This document shows positions 1 through 12,352 of a stretch of 64,000 nucleotides of DNA, piece after piece. This DNA comes from Eumeta japonica. Its lineage: Eukaryota; Arthropoda; Insecta; Lepidoptera; Psychidae. Positions within the stretch are counted from its first letter, which is position 1. Each line of letters opens with the position of its first letter. The notes beneath the pieces were generated by a model. That model worked only from the letters and a program-made list of their open reading frames with translations. It was not told the origin of the DNA and searched no databases. The stretch lies in the NCBI GenBank assembly GCA_005406025.1, contig BGZK01000075.1, forward strand, positions 372,001 through 436,000. The letters are read 5' to 3'. The position numbers and the translations under genes are program-made.

Positions 1-330
1 ATTGATATAATGTATGTAAAATAACATATCATTAAAACAATAATAAATTTAATTCACTAGTTGTGAGCTAAAACATATAAATAGTAACAGTAAAAAGGTT
101 CTGGAATAAACATCTGCCTTAAACAATTACTGAGACATATAGCTCATATCTTTTTATGTTTTATAACTTTCAATGGTTTTGTGAACTTTCCCTAAAGAAC
201 GAAATTGATTGAAATTCAATCAAATTAATGAAGAAAAAAAACTGTAGCGAGATGTTTTGCCCATTTTTAACATCTGAATCTTTTGAATCTTGGAAACGCT
301 GTCGAACTTTTTACAATTGACGTTCTTTCA
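1..330. other. A+T-rich stretch, nothing recognised
   Basis: No open frame, repeat or motif that I can support. Confidence 0.5.
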
Positions 331-333
331 TTA

Positions 334-592
334 TCAGTTCATTCGTTCTACTGTTGTTCTACGCATTTGATGTTATTTTAGATGCTGACTTATGGGTTTG
401 ATGAATGTATGATTGATTTCTAATTACGGACGATTGTTCTGTTTGTGTGTGTATGAACGAGAGAGTTGAGGAAGAGAGTTAGCGTATTTGTTCGTTGTAA
501 CTGCCAAGCCAGCGGAGAGAATCCACGAACAACCGCTAGTTGTATGCAAGTATGTATGTAAGCGATTTATCAACAGTCTACCATCAGCAACG
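334..592 (+). other. Possible non-coding first exon (initiator to splice donor)
   Basis: An arthropod-type initiator, ATCAGTT, lies at 333-339. A good splice donor follows at 593 (ACG|GTAAGG), with further donor-like GTATGT and GTAAGC sites at 554-563. The sequence between is less A+T-rich than its surroundings. A 68-codon frame runs 488-694 but crosses the donor and matches nothing I know, so I read this as untranslated leader if it is an exon at all. There is no TATA box. This is inference from two short signals only. Confidence 0.15.
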
Positions 593-720
593 GTAAGGAC
601 GTTAGCGGACCGTGCGCGCGCACAACTCGTGTTTCGTATTTTCGGCGACGGTCGTATATCACGGCAATGTTATCGCGCGCCGCTGTCTACGTGATGCATG
701 GCGCGGCTTGGGCAACGCGT
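593..720. other. G+C-rich island
   Basis: A CpG-rich block with GCGCGC runs in A+T-rich surroundings. It directly follows the possible splice donor at 593. No convincing coding frame. It could be regulatory DNA; function not known. Confidence 0.3.
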
Positions 721-965
721 TTCATTAACGAAATTAATTTGTCACCGCGTGTGTTAAAGCCTTGATTTCTATTATCCTCGTACTTTGTGTAGAGGAATAG
801 CGCTTAAAGTTATTGTCTATTTGTATTAAAAAAAATATACCGAGATATTATCAAACACAACTCTCTCTGTCTGTTTGTCCGTTCGTCTGTTTGTGCGCTT
901 ACAAAGCAAGAACGATTATTCCGATTTTCTCATATAATTCGTGAGCAATATTAAAAAAAAATTAA

Positions 966-1225
966 CATCCGTTTGGGATTGGAATCGCGAGATTGATTGG
1001 AATCGGGATCGAGTGTGGAATATACGATTGTTTTATAAGAAAATTGTTTCGCGGCAAAACTACGTGTGGTGTTTCTTGTGAATGAAACAGGATAATTTGA
1101 CCAAAATTGAATCGGAGGCGGGACCAGGTTCGAAACTGTAAGTGCGACCAGTAACGGATTCGAGAGCGAGAGCGGGGTTGGAACCGTGGCCGACAGTGTG
1201 GTAGGCCAACATAAAAGATGAAGAA
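966..1225 (+). repeat. Degenerate hexamer satellite, purine strand (copy 1)
   Basis: The sequence divides into six-base units that mostly follow four purines then two pyrimidines, for example GGGATT, GGAATC, GGGATC, and in rotated phase GAATCG, GGACCA, GGGTTG, GAACCG. Exact bases differ from unit to unit but the purine/pyrimidine pattern persists. It is interrupted around 1020-1100. An 89-codon minus-strand frame (962-1231) is only a by-product of the repeat. Confidence 0.6.
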
Positions 1226-1869
1226 GCTCATCCTACAGCCGTACGCGCAAGCGAAAGATGTCTAAAAAAAAAAGGAAGCTTTCGGTAATAAATTAATGTA
1301 ATAAATCCTGTTAGGGGAAGACTACGATATGACTGACACGTTTGGGACCCGTAGTGACTTCCGCTTATCAGACAATTTTAATTTTTGCTCCTCGGACTCA
1401 GTTGCGATGTACTGCGAACACGACCGCAATATCGTTACCCATCTCGTTTCCATTGCTGTTCCCGTCCTTTGTCCAGGATGTGAACCCTTGATGATACCAC
1501 GATCTTCTTCGATCTTCCAACTTTCTTGTACTAAGTATATAGATTAAATTAAAACGCATGCGAGAATCATTCATTCAAGTAACCAAATACGATCAAATTA
1601 GATCTTTTTATTGTTTTTACTACAGCGCAGCCGATTGCTTTTCTTGAATATTTGGCCTAAATATAGATAATTATAAAGAAGTAATATTGAACTGAACTTA
1701 AAGATTTACCTATATAAATAAATCAAGTACTAATTTAAGTATCTGCTGCTTTTATAGGACAATTTTTAATTACTACAATATAAAAATGAAAAAAATAACT
1801 ACACTAAATCTTAAGAGATATAAACTAATACGCTTTCATTAGTAAAGTAGTAAAAAGAAAAAAAAACCA
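1226..1869. other. A+T-rich stretch without a gene
   Basis: Contains a 72-codon plus frame (1329-1547) with no recognisable motif; the rest is low-complexity A+T DNA. Confidence 0.4.
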
Positions 1870-2265
1870 AGCTGAGCAGAACACTAAAGAACTGTCTTGC
1901 ATTTTGAACTTGAACGTACCGGGTTTGATTCTGACCACGAGTCAATTTGTCAATGCGTTTATACCTCAAGCCGAATCAAAACACATACTTCGTGCTTCAG
2001 AGAACATATTAAACCGTAGGTCCTGGATGTTATCGCCGCATTGGCGACAATCTTCATATCACCGCATTGGTGACAGTTTTCACATCACCGCATTTGCGAC
2101 AATCTTCATATCACCACATCGGTGACAATCTTCAGTCAGCTCCCCGCCATCCGCGCCGGGCCACCGCAGCGGGCTACATCTCGGGCCCAATAATACGTAT
2201 CAGTAATATTGCGAAGAGGGGCGGGGTGTCTCAGCAGTGGTGTATTAAGCTCTGAAAGATCAACA
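1870..2265 (+). mobile_element. tRNA-derived SINE with expanded core
   Basis: A B-box-like CCGGGTTTGATTC lies at 1919-1931. The core reads CAGAGAACAT...AAACCGTAGGTCCTGG at about 1998-2026, matching the cores near 17.9, 24.6, 12.9 and 54.4 kb. The 3' part carries CAGCAGTGGTGTATTAAGCT at about 2233-2252, a tail I know from lepidopteran SINEs and LINEs. Inside the core are four 26-bp tandem units. The A box is weak. Coding frames inside it are not real genes. Confidence 0.6.
2031..2134 (+). repeat. Four 26-bp tandem units in the SINE core
   Basis: Units at 2031-2056, 2057-2082, 2083-2108 and 2109-2134, each ending in a variant of CAATCTTCA. Each has a small palindromic core: TCGCC/GGCGA in unit 1 and TCACC/GGTGA in units 2 and 4, so both arms changed together. 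Unit 3 breaks the pairing. The unit resembles the single TTATCGCATTGATGATAACG stretch of the SINE near 24.63 kb, so it looks like a local amplification. Confidence 0.8.
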
Positions 2266-3640
2266 ACAAAAGATGAATAGGAATATTTGTGGGATTAGTT
2301 ATGTGCAATAAAGTTGAATAACTTCTATTGTTTTTTTAGTTATTTAGTTATAAATAATACATTAAAAAGCGCCAGACTTATTGATTGACATAATAAAATG
2401 TTTGTCTCGATTGAATTTAAAAGGAAAAAAATATTTTAATTTTTCGCATTTAAATGGGTTATTAGTGTGGGAGATGTTAAGATACATATTAAAGTTTTGC
2501 ACAACTCATAATGCGAAGCATTTGAGAGCGCCTTATGCTTGAAAATTTTTTTCGTTTCTCGTCAGGTACTATTTCTATCACTATACTCTCGTTAGTACAC
2601 GAAAATGGGAAAATTTGGATGCTATTGTTTAGACAAATTAATAAAAATTAATGCTGCGATATTTAAAAATGATTTAATGTAAACGGAACAAAAAATAAAA
2701 CATCAATATTGTTTAGGAAACATTCCCGCCATTTAAAACGCACATTGTGTAAATCTTGAAAACACGGTAACTTGCGCGAAAATTCACTAATTTTAGCCTT
2801 TTTTTTAATAAATTTGTTTCTTTACAATAGTAATGGAGTTCGGTAATGACTATCTAATTTGATATCTTTTAATTACACTAAATAATAATAATAAATTATA
2901 TATATACATATGTATTGTCATCGTATTAAATATTTATGTATATTTACGTACTTTGTACACCCAAAGGCGCGTGCGCATCATGCACAGGACTTATAAAAAA
3001 ATATTTGACAAGTTCTACTATACCTACGGCGATGGATACATTAGTTCTTTTTTTAGAATCAAATGAATATTATATATGAATTTTATACTTTTGGACATAC
3101 CAAATTTTTTTTCTGTTTTGATCTTCGTTTTCTTTGCATTTATTCACCTCACCGTACAGTCTTCGACATATTAATCAAACTGGACTTGGGTGGGATGTAG
3201 AGGGTTAGGCATCATCAACATCTCGTACATTGAGGGTTTCCGGTACCAATGCTTCGATGTTGCTGTCGGACACTCACCAATGTATGACAAACGAAAAAAA
3301 TATTCATTTGTAAGAAGGTATTGAACGTTTTCATTACTTAGTTTTAGTATATTTCGTCAAACCTCGATCATTGTGTCTAACGAATGTGACCATCAAACAG
3401 AGTCAATTGATTCCGAACTCCATGATTCTATAAATCAAATCAAAAATAATGTAGTATATTGTTATTAACTTGTTTAAACCGTTTATTGATAAGTAGATAT
3501 ATCTGTACCTTAGATATATCTTCAAATAATCGTTTCATATATCATATATCGACAGGTATTTCTACCATAAGTTTTTATACATGGCCGACTAGTAAACGTA
3601 ATCGGGTTCATGGTTATTATAGGCCTTGTAAAATCTCAAA
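2266..3640. other. A+T-rich intergenic stretch
   Basis: No supported gene. Long A/T runs and short TA repeats (near 2890-2940). Nothing else recognised. Confidence 0.4.
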
Positions 3641-3970
3641 TAGACGCGCACGAGTGCCGAAAGATAAAAGGGGTCGGTTTAGGGACGACGGTCAAAAAAC
3701 TAGTCGATTTGCCCCTAATAAAGTGTAATTGGAAAACAAATTTCGGCGACGGCCCCCTTTGACCAGCGGCGTCGTTATGGGCCGTTTAATTAATAGAACG
3801 CCGTAGCGCCGGCTTCGACAAAGTGATCCTCGTGCCATTGTTTTGATTTGCCACGCACCTTTGTCGAGATGGCGGTTTAGGGGAATTTGGTGGTTTTAGA
3901 TGGGATTAGTGTCGTTAATGACGTGGCCGCCGCTTGATGCGAGTCGATGTATCGATTCGTTATCAGTATC
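3641..3970. other. G+C-rich island, possible regulatory DNA
   Basis: G+C content rises sharply with many CpGs, then falls again. It contains GTTTAATTAATAG, a homeodomain-type core, near 3786. A plus frame ends at 3728 (89 codons) but lacks any known domain. I infer a conserved non-coding element; only comparison with related genomes could show it. Confidence 0.3.
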
Positions 3971-5024
3971 AGTAATCGATTCGTTATGTCAATTTAAAAT
4001 CGTAGTACTGAATGTGCACTAATGTGACCATGTGACTATAGTCACATAAGTATTCGTTTTGAAATAGAATGAAAACTGCATGTCAAATGTCACCCAAAAA
4101 GTTGTATGAAATCACTAAGGGCCTGTGCCATAACTAAATTTGCACGACTTGTGTGTATAACGTATTGTGAGATTTATAGTTGGAGTAAAAACATTTCACG
4201 ATTTTAAGATTTCCAATTAAAAAGTGCAAAAATTATCAAACATTCAATCACGCTCTTACGAACAACAAATTATAGTTATAAATTCTATTAATATTATATA
4301 TAACAATAAAAGTCTCTCGTTCGGTCAATGAGAGAGTTCCGTTTGCCGACCTCTAAAAATACTTTAACCATCTGTAACAGATGAAAAAAAAAAATGATTG
4401 CAACCTTCGGTCGAAAACAAAAACATTTTGAGCCACAAATTGGACATTTTGATTTCTCCTGCACACCGCCTAGGAGTGAAGTCGTAATGATAGGTTCTAT
4501 GCGAGACGGACGGTTGTCAGTGCGATGTGGCGGCTGACAGGCGGACGATACTTTTAATTACATATTTGCGGTGAATCATGACTAATAACAGTCGTCTTGG
4601 ATAATACGAAAATTGTTGCGTTGCATTCTTTAACTATTTATGCATAAATTAATATTTCCAAAATAGACCTATTTCGATGGCGACTTTTGATATACAGTCA
4701 GTTGAAGATAGATTTTGAAAATTTTATTGTACACATCACGTCAAGCATTAATAGTTATTACGATGGTCAATAACATTACTGTTTGATGAAAACAGTAAAA
4801 ATTGTAATATAGTTGATATAGATTTATTTTGATCGTAATGTGCCGAACTTATAATACTAGTTTAGTGCATCTCCAGTCGTTGAATTGGCAACTTGATTTA
4901 AAATAACTACCCAAGAAGATAACTGATCTATGTGTGATATAAAAAATATTATTTAAATTTAAATAATAACCGTTAACTTAGTTTACGGTAATCTTTTAAT
5001 ATTTTTTTAATTTTTCATAACAGT
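3971..5024. other. Intergenic stretch without a gene
   Basis: Mostly A+T-rich. A short CTCTCGTTCGGTCAATGAGAG segment near 4316 resembles part of the 444-bp element at 35.5 kb, but the match is too short to call. Nothing else supported. Confidence 0.35.
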
Positions 5025-5029
5025 TTCGC

Positions 5030-5095
5030 TATCGATTTGAATCCCGATCCTGCTCTCGATTATAAGAATTAAGAAACTGTCTCGAATAGAGTGCA
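5030..5095 (-). repeat. Hexamer satellite, short pyrimidine-strand copy (copy 2)
   Basis: A short run of units such as ATCCCG, ATCCTG, CTCTCG in the four-pyrimidine/two-purine pattern, the complement of copy 1. Too short to stand alone; it is called because seven other copies exist in the window. Confidence 0.35.
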
Positions 5096-5579
5096 AAATA
5101 TACGACTGAATAAACTTAATACTTTATTACACACTTCACAAAAAGGATATCAATAAAGTAGAATTTGTGCACTTATTTTTTTTTGTCTGGGAAAAATAAT
5201 AACTATGTTTTTTTTCTATTAAAATTATCTTAATAATATTTATGTACATACATATAATAAAGCTGTAAACTCGTTGCGTCTATGCATGGATGATATTTGT
5301 CAAAGACTGATTTCGGGTGGTATAGAGAGCGTAACAAAGTACTTATAAGGTTATCATTAAAAATAATTTTAATCTTTAAAACGACCATCAGAGTTTTCAT
5401 GGACTTTCATATGTTATGTGAATTTAACTTGGAGCTACATACACACTCTATTTCATTAAAATCGGGCTACGGAAAATTAATCTATTTTTAAACAACTTTT
5501 AAAAAGGAGGAGGTTCTCAATTAGATTATGTTTCTTTGTACGTATCGTATGTTACGTGATACTTTCTCCCCGATTTTGC
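5096..5579. other. A+T-rich stretch without a gene
   Basis: A 64-codon plus frame (5297-5491) has no recognisable feature. Nothing else seen. Confidence 0.35.
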
Positions 5580-6245
5580 AATCCATACATTTTGTTGTTT
5601 GAAAGATGGTCTTATTCTCATCAAGTCAGGATCTGATCATTGGGTCCAAGGAAATGGAAAGATACCTTCAAATATTAAAGGCACATATAGTGTGTTTGAG
5701 CTCTTTTTAAAGTTATTCATGTGTTTGCGTCTGAGAGTCATCATCTCATACTACTGAACTAATGATAGAAGCTACATTAAGCTCCTCAACACATGGACAC
5801 AGTTAGGTAATAATATTGCAATTTGTCGACAGGTGTACACCTACTATTCAATGGTTACTAGTATACCTTCGAGTTTAGTATTATTTTATTTGTTTTAATG
5901 AGTCCCGTACACTACATTGGTATCCAGGATTTGATGATGGAACCAAGTGGAACATCTCAGTGGTCACTAGTAAGTTCTTCGAGTGTGAGGCTTTTTTGGT
6001 TTTTGCCACCGATCTTTTACATTATTATATCTTGTAACAAGGGTCGGAAGATGAAGCCAAGAGGTGGATAGTTGAACTTTTCAAGGGCAATTAGTAAACC
6101 ACTCGATCTTACATTTGTTTATTCTATTTTGACATATTTTATAGATTATATTTTGGAATGAGGGTCTGATTATGAAGTCGGGAAGCCGATAATGGAACTA
6201 TAATTGGTCATTAAAAAAAACTAACTCTTTCTAGTAGAAAGTCAA
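5580..6245 (+). repeat. LINE-type 3' repeat remnant
   Basis: Four degenerate units with the theme 'GGATCTGAT-ATGG...' start near 5628, 5929, 6041 and 6163, each followed by a 'guanine-rich, TGGAA/GAAGCC' phrase. This repeating layout is common in the 3' ends of lepidopteran non-LTR retrotransposons (from memory). A copy in the other orientation lies at 43.7-44.3 kb. No coding part remains. Confidence 0.45.
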
Positions 6246-7150
6246 AAATTAATTAATTCTTATAAAAGAAAAAAATGAAACATTTCAAAAACCCTTTAAA
6301 CAAAAAAAAAATACTTATAACTTTTAAAGTCTACAACAGAAAATTAATCACCTTAAATTATTATTCTTTAAATATTCACAAAACCTATTTAATTAAATTA
6401 CTGTTTTTGGAGTCGATTCCAGCCATGACAAGTTTAACATAACATAAAACAGTTGCTGTATAATTATTTAACCTAAATCGTGAATTCCATTACTAGACAA
6501 CATGGTATTTGTGGCAGTTCATTAACATTGACAAAAAAAAATTAAAATCTTGTCAATAGACAAGATTTTTAATTTTTTAATTACGTTTTTAATTTAAAAA
6601 AAGTTCAATAGAACGACCTACTGATTGATTCGATCTTTGTAGAACTAGGTGAATCAATTGTGGTATACACCCGCACCCTCCTTTTTGCAGTACATAGTGA
6701 ATTTAAAAGAGTTGCTGAAAACGCACTTAATAGGATAGTCGAACGAAAAAATTCTGTTTTCTGTTAATCCGTTCGGGTAAATTGATTTATTTAAATCTTT
6801 TCATCAACATCTAAATCTGTGTAGTTCGCTTGGTTTTGGATGCTCTGTTATGACCTAGAGTTTTATGGGTTTAAATGAATAGTTACGATAGAAGAAAACT
6901 CTAACTTAATTCATTAAAATAAAATAAATTTTTCTGCCTAAACAGAATTCACGGGAACTTGGTCATCAAATTTTAATATAATTGTTAATAGAACAACATA
7001 TTATAAGATCAGATTAATGTACTATCGCATCGACCCAGCGCTAAGGCAGACAAAAGAAATTTTATAATCAAAACCATAAACAAAAGCATTCTTCACTTAG
7101 AGCATTAAAATATTCAGGGCATGAAGAATAAAGAGCTAGAAGTTAAGCTG
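6246..7150. other. A+T-rich stretch with one hairpin
   Basis: No gene seen. A hairpin lies at 6534-6578, with arms of about 20 bp around the loop AATA; the arms differ by one A in a run (AAAATCTTGTC against GACAAGATTTT). Confidence 0.5.
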
Positions 7151-7152
7151 TA

Positions 7153-8410
7153 CGAGGGCTGCCATTTATGTATGCGGAACTAGCCACATACGGAACAATA
7201 GTTAAAAAGTAATGTAATAACAACATTTAGAAATCGAACACCTTGCCTTTACAATACAGTTTGTCTCATGTAAATGTTTTACCAATGTGGCGTCATTTTG
7301 CAAATTGCGTATCTTTATCACCATGCATTTAACTCGTGTAAGTTTTAATGATTTATTACAATTTTCGGCGTGGGATAACTCAAAAACAGTGTATCGATCA
7401 ATTCACTTTGATTCTTGGTAATGAAAAACCATCGGAAACTACTGTGTGTCACTGGTTTAGTGAGTTTAATCGTGGGCGGTCTATGCTCACGGACGAATTT
7501 AAAAAAGGTCGCTCTAAATCTGTCATTATACCACAAAATATCGATGATGTGCGGGAACTAATAATGCAAATCATTATGTTACATATCGGAAGGTAAAGAC
7601 CTCTCTGGGAATAAGTATGACGAGCATACATAAGACATCACACGAAAATAATTTGTTTGCTTTGGATTCCGCACAACTTGAGCATTTATCATAAACGGGC
7701 TCGTGTCAATTGGTGCAAAAAATACAATTATAGTCCATAAAAAGCTGTTTATAATATCTACACAGATGACGGATCTTGGATTCATGCGTATGAGTCCGAA
7801 ACAAAACAACAGTTAACGGTGTGGGTGTTCCAAGATAAGCCGAACCTAACAAAAGTGATTCGTCCCAAAAGCACTTTGAAGCAAATGGTTGCCTGTTTTT
7901 TGGTGTAAATGGACATGTGGTTACAGTGCCACTGGAGAATCATAAAACGATTAATTGGGAGTGGTACACGACCATTTTTTTTTTGCCAGAAATCTTTGAA
8001 GAAATGAGAAAGACCAACAGACAACGCAGAATCATTCTTCATCATATCAATGCTAGTTGTCACAGGTCGATCGAATCAATTCGGGTTTTGGAAGATCAAA
8101 AGATCGAACTGACAGATCATCCGCCGTAAAGCCCCGATTTGGCACTCAAAAATTTCTGTTTATTCCCAAGCGTGAAGAATAAATCACGTAGGCAACGTTT
8201 TTCGAGCCGCGAAAAAGCCGTTTATGAATTCAGAATGCACATTTGCGAGATACCTCGATCAGAATAGAAAAAGTGCTATAAAAATTGATTTCAGCGTGTG
8301 CAAAAGTTCACCGGTCATCATGGCAAATATTCTGAAAAGCAATAAAACCATATTAAACGATAGATATTTGTTTATTGTTAATATTTCGTACACGTAAATA
8401 GCGGCTGTCG
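7153..8410 (+). mobile_element. Full-length, dead mariner element (family 1, copy A)
   Basis: A mariner-family element of about 1.26 kb bounded by TA at 7151-7152 and 8411-8412. Its imperfect inverted ends begin CGAGGGCTGCCATTTATGTA on the left and, read from the right on the minus strand, CGACAGCCGCTATTTACGTG. The interior encodes a broken transposase. A second copy of the same family lies at 41.7-42.9 kb in the same orientation. The divergence of the ends and the broken frame show that it is old and immobile. Confidence 0.9.
7348..8344 (+). pseudogene. Mariner transposase pseudogene
   Basis: The N-terminal part reads MIYYNFRRGITQKQCIDQ from 7348, a helix-turn-helix segment typical of mariner transposases. 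Frame is lost after about 7590. The block TDDGSWIHAYE (about 7765) keeps the first catalytic Asp. The second block is HHINASCH (about 8040), where the usual Asp is Ile. A stop replaces Tyr in the HPPYSPDLA motif (8127-8129), and the third catalytic Asp after it is Asn (ALKN instead of the usual APND). Two of three catalytic residues are therefore missing. The reading ends near 8344. Confidence 0.88.
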
Positions 8411-8412
8411 TA

Positions 8413-9555
8413 CCCGGGTCGTGTTAACATGTTAACATGGCGCCACACTTTGTGTGTCAACTTACCTAGTGCAAGAAAGTAAAGTCGTTACCTTATTTAA
8501 ATGCGATAGTAAATTATGTTCATCGACGTCAATGGTAAGAGATCACCGGACAACGTTTCCGTTTTGAGGTTGTATCAGTGAATTATCTGGCCCCGTTGAG
8601 GATGTTCATGAGATCTTACTGTTTGCACTCGTTGTTTTTTATAGTTATGAGACCACTAACGTATGATGATGTAAATGCTGCTATCGGTAAAGTTGAGAGT
8701 CTACTTTAAGTAATTTGCTTTTTAATATAGGAACATATCAAATGGCAAAATTTTCTCTTTCGAATACGAAATGTAAATTTGGTATTGTTTTATTACTATA
8801 CAAGGAATTAAAGTGTGTCAATGCTACTGTATTCTACGTAAATTATTTAAGATAATAGGCTTCAATGGGTCAGTTGGCAAAAAACATGAATCCTGTTGCA
8901 CACACGATCAATAATAATAGGAATTTGTTGGATATCCAAACCGCTAGACTGGTTTACTTTGGTTGTGTCCACAACCTGATGACATATGGCATTTTGACTT
9001 AGGGACGTGCTACTAAAAAACATTTGCTCTGCAGAAGCGGCAGCTTGGAAATGATTTTCAATTTAGACCGCCGATATCTCGGAGAAACAACTTTGAGGGA
9101 ATCGAAACTTTAACTCTGACATCGCAGCTTATATGTGAAAATTTAATATATGGAAGAAAAAAAAATTAAGATCTGTTAAAGAACCGAAAAATTATTAACA
9201 TGGATTTTATTCTAGAAATAACAATAAATTGTACTTTTTAGTCAGTTATATGTCAGAAATTCATTTAAATATAGGATAGATTTAGACATGTGTTCCGCAT
9301 TAGGCTTTTGTAGTTTTGTGCAAAACTTAAAGAGTGGAAACTCTATTCGCTCGTGGTCTGGGATCGAAACCTTCTAACTGCTGAAACAATGAGGTGACTT
9401 TCCGCGTTTCAACGCAAGAATTACAACAAATTGTTGTGGCAGGTTCTTACTAATCTTCACTGAGAAAATTTTATTTGAAAAAAATAATATATGATGTTGT
9501 AATTGTCGTTATTACTAAGTTTATGTTTTAAAAGCTAGTCTATTTGGAAATATCG
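8413..9555. other. Intergenic stretch without a gene
   Basis: A perfect 14-bp palindrome, GTTAACATGTTAAC, lies at 8423-8436 just outside the mariner end. No open frame or repeat that I can support. Confidence 0.4.
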
Positions 9556-11040
9556 ACTGCATTTGATTATTACACCGGTTGAGTAATATCGAAAATTAAT
9601 AACAACAAAACCGTTTTAGTAATTACAGGAATTAGTAAATAAAAATAATTTTGACAATGTGGTAGTACAATGTATAAAGTCATCTAAAAAATAATGTTTG
9701 TATTTGTAATATCAGGAAAAGAAGTTATTTAATTCCATGTGTTTACTGCTTGTTTAATTTCTGCAAATCATAGTCATTAATATTTAAAGATTTTTGTAAA
9801 AATAAGAAACTAATGTAAAAAACAAAATCGTTTTTTGTAATATCAGCAAAAGTAATTACTGCTTCCTAGTTCTGTCGCCTTTCCTAACTTGTTAGTGAGC
9901 CGGTTAGTAATGATTTTGTAATTTCTAAAGGTGCGTATGTAAAAATAAGTAATATTTCTTTTTAAGTTATATAAAATTATTATTAATTACATATTTCTTA
10001 AATATGAATAATGTCGTAGCACAAATTCAGTTCATTTCTGACAAGCATGGCCAAAAGGTGTTTAATTGTGCGTATTAATGCCCTAAACTGGTTTATTTTT
10101 TGGGTATGTTATCGAAGAAATAGCTCCGTGCCCTTCGTGCCCACTTTTCTCTTAATACTAATATTCTTGTTATTAAGTTTATAAGTATCGGGACACTGTA
10201 CTTATTCCGGTTGGATACAGTATTGTTTTTGTAAAGAGGTGTCTTACATTAATGTTTATTTAATAACAGGGTAGATTAAAGTTTTATTAATCGTATTGCT
10301 TATTTCTTTGTATTTGTATCACTTATTTAATACGCATTTTCTATTGATTAGAGTGAAAATAAATAAACGAGTTAAATCTTAATATTGTGTATTATTGAGT
10401 ATTTATTTTAGTTCCACTATTCTGAAAACAGTTCATTATTTTCAGTTGCAGCAAGGGTATTGTGATTAATATTAAAAAATATATAATTTTACATGTATAG
10501 TTGTTCCTAATACTTTACACCAAACAAATATTTAGTGCAGTGGTTTGTTTTTATCAGTTTTTATTTACAATCGCAACAAGAATGTAGTGTTATAATAATT
10601 CCATTTTCTTGCAGTTTTATTTATAACATAGCTCTTAATATCAATTACAACAACATATGAAAAATTGCAAAATGTAACAATTGTTATTAATAATTAAGTA
10701 CTTGGCATTAGAAAATGTAATATTTAATATTAGTTATAAAACGCCGGAAATCACAAAACATCATGTTGATCGTTACAAATACATATTAGAAATTAAAAAA
10801 TGCAGCACTCAATGCTACTAACTACATACCTGGAATTACAAAAGGTTTTGTAATAACAAGAAATATTCGTGACGTCATCGTTTTGGTGATTACAAAACTC
10901 GCTACTTAAAATTAGTGAAAGGAATTATTAAACCGGACTTTTAGTAATTACTTTAATTTATACAAAACTTTTGTTGTCGTGGGAATTACTCTTATTTTAG
11001 TAATTATTAATGTATGTCATTATTTTTTTCTGTCAGTGTG
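9556..11040. repeat. A+T-rich region dense in TAATTACA-type motifs
   Basis: GTAATTAC, TTAGTAATTA, GGAATTAC and TTTTGTAAT recur on both strands across about 1.4 kb, including the palindrome TTACAAAAGGTTTTGTAA at 10836-10853. This could be a decayed foldback element or simple A+T bias. I could not find matching ends, so its borders are approximate. Confidence 0.25.
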
Positions 11041-12345
11041 TTGCACTGCTGATGTACTACCTCTTTGATCTTTTTATTTCCGATTGGCAGGCTTAATCCG
11101 TCCACATTGGCTCCACCGAAGGTTAGCCACTTTTAATTTGATCAAAGCTAAAAGGTCTTGTCAGATTTCGAACCCGATAGTTTCTCGTCTAAAGACAATG
11201 TCCTCTGTTCGGTATGTTTGTACACAAACATGCATGAACACTAAATACATAAACGGTTTTGTATCTAAAGCGAACAACACATTAATTAAATTATTACTTT
11301 CACTTTAAATTTCAAAAATTCATTGTCCAAGGATGCAGTAGACATTCGAGTCGAAAAGAAATACGATATTATCTAAATTGCCACCTCGCTTAGAAAACTA
11401 TTTAAAAACAAAAAAAAAGAGTGATCAGGGTTGATGCCCACCGCTTACATCCAAAAGCCATTAAAGGTGAACTTGCAATAATTAGCGACAAGCATTTATT
11501 TTTTGTTTGCAGTAGACTGTTCACGCCTGATTGACGCCGCCGCTACACGTTTTTGACAACCCTGACAGATACTATGCGGCTGTCGTAATGTACAGGCCGA
11601 TGCAAAACGGTTCCGATTTAATGGTTAAATGTCTAGCGATATTTCCATATTCTACGTTCAAAATTACTTTTTATTCGGTCAATATTTAACTAACTTTATG
11701 CAGTTTAAGAAGTTACTTCATGGAGTCGAGGTGATGAAATAAGTGCTACTATATGCCAATGATCTCTGAGGTGTCTCATCTCATCGCCTTAAGAAGTTGT
11801 AAATTGCCAGTAAAATTGATGAAATATCGAAGTGCTCTAAAAATTAATCACTTATTAAATACCAATATAATATATATTAAACAAACAAATTGGACAATTT
11901 TGGATTTTGGTGTAAGAATTGCACTGATACTTATTATTTATTACATATTTTTTTTTAAGAAATACCATATTCCATCTGCCTGTATGTAACAGACTTATTG
12001 TATCTCGACAGTGGAGGGGCATGAACAAAAAAGTGTAACAGAAGCCGAATTGACGTGCACCATTAATGATCGCTCCTTTGTCTAACTCAGTCCATCGGCG
12101 GTAAGCTGATAATTGCGGCCGCGGCTACCAAGAATGTTAATGCAAACCTGTAATGTGAACTAATGAAGGGTGTTAAAATAGACAAGGAACATTTTAGTGA
12201 TTGACGTTATTCAGGAAATTATGAAAAATAATTGGGAATTTCTCTACATCGAATTAATAATATTGTATTATACTACGGAAAGCTTAAATAAACAGATTGA
12301 AAAATATACATTCATACATTGACCGGTTTTTATTCTTCGTTCAAA
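11041..12345. other. Intergenic stretch, small G+C patches
   Basis: Less A+T-rich patches occur at about 11515-11620 and 12040-12140. The first follows an acceptor-like TTTTTTGTTTGCAG at about 11511 but is open for only about 14 codons. Frames at 11084-11308 and 11753-11989 show no known motif. No gene called. Confidence 0.35.
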
Positions 12346-12352
12346 GTAATTC

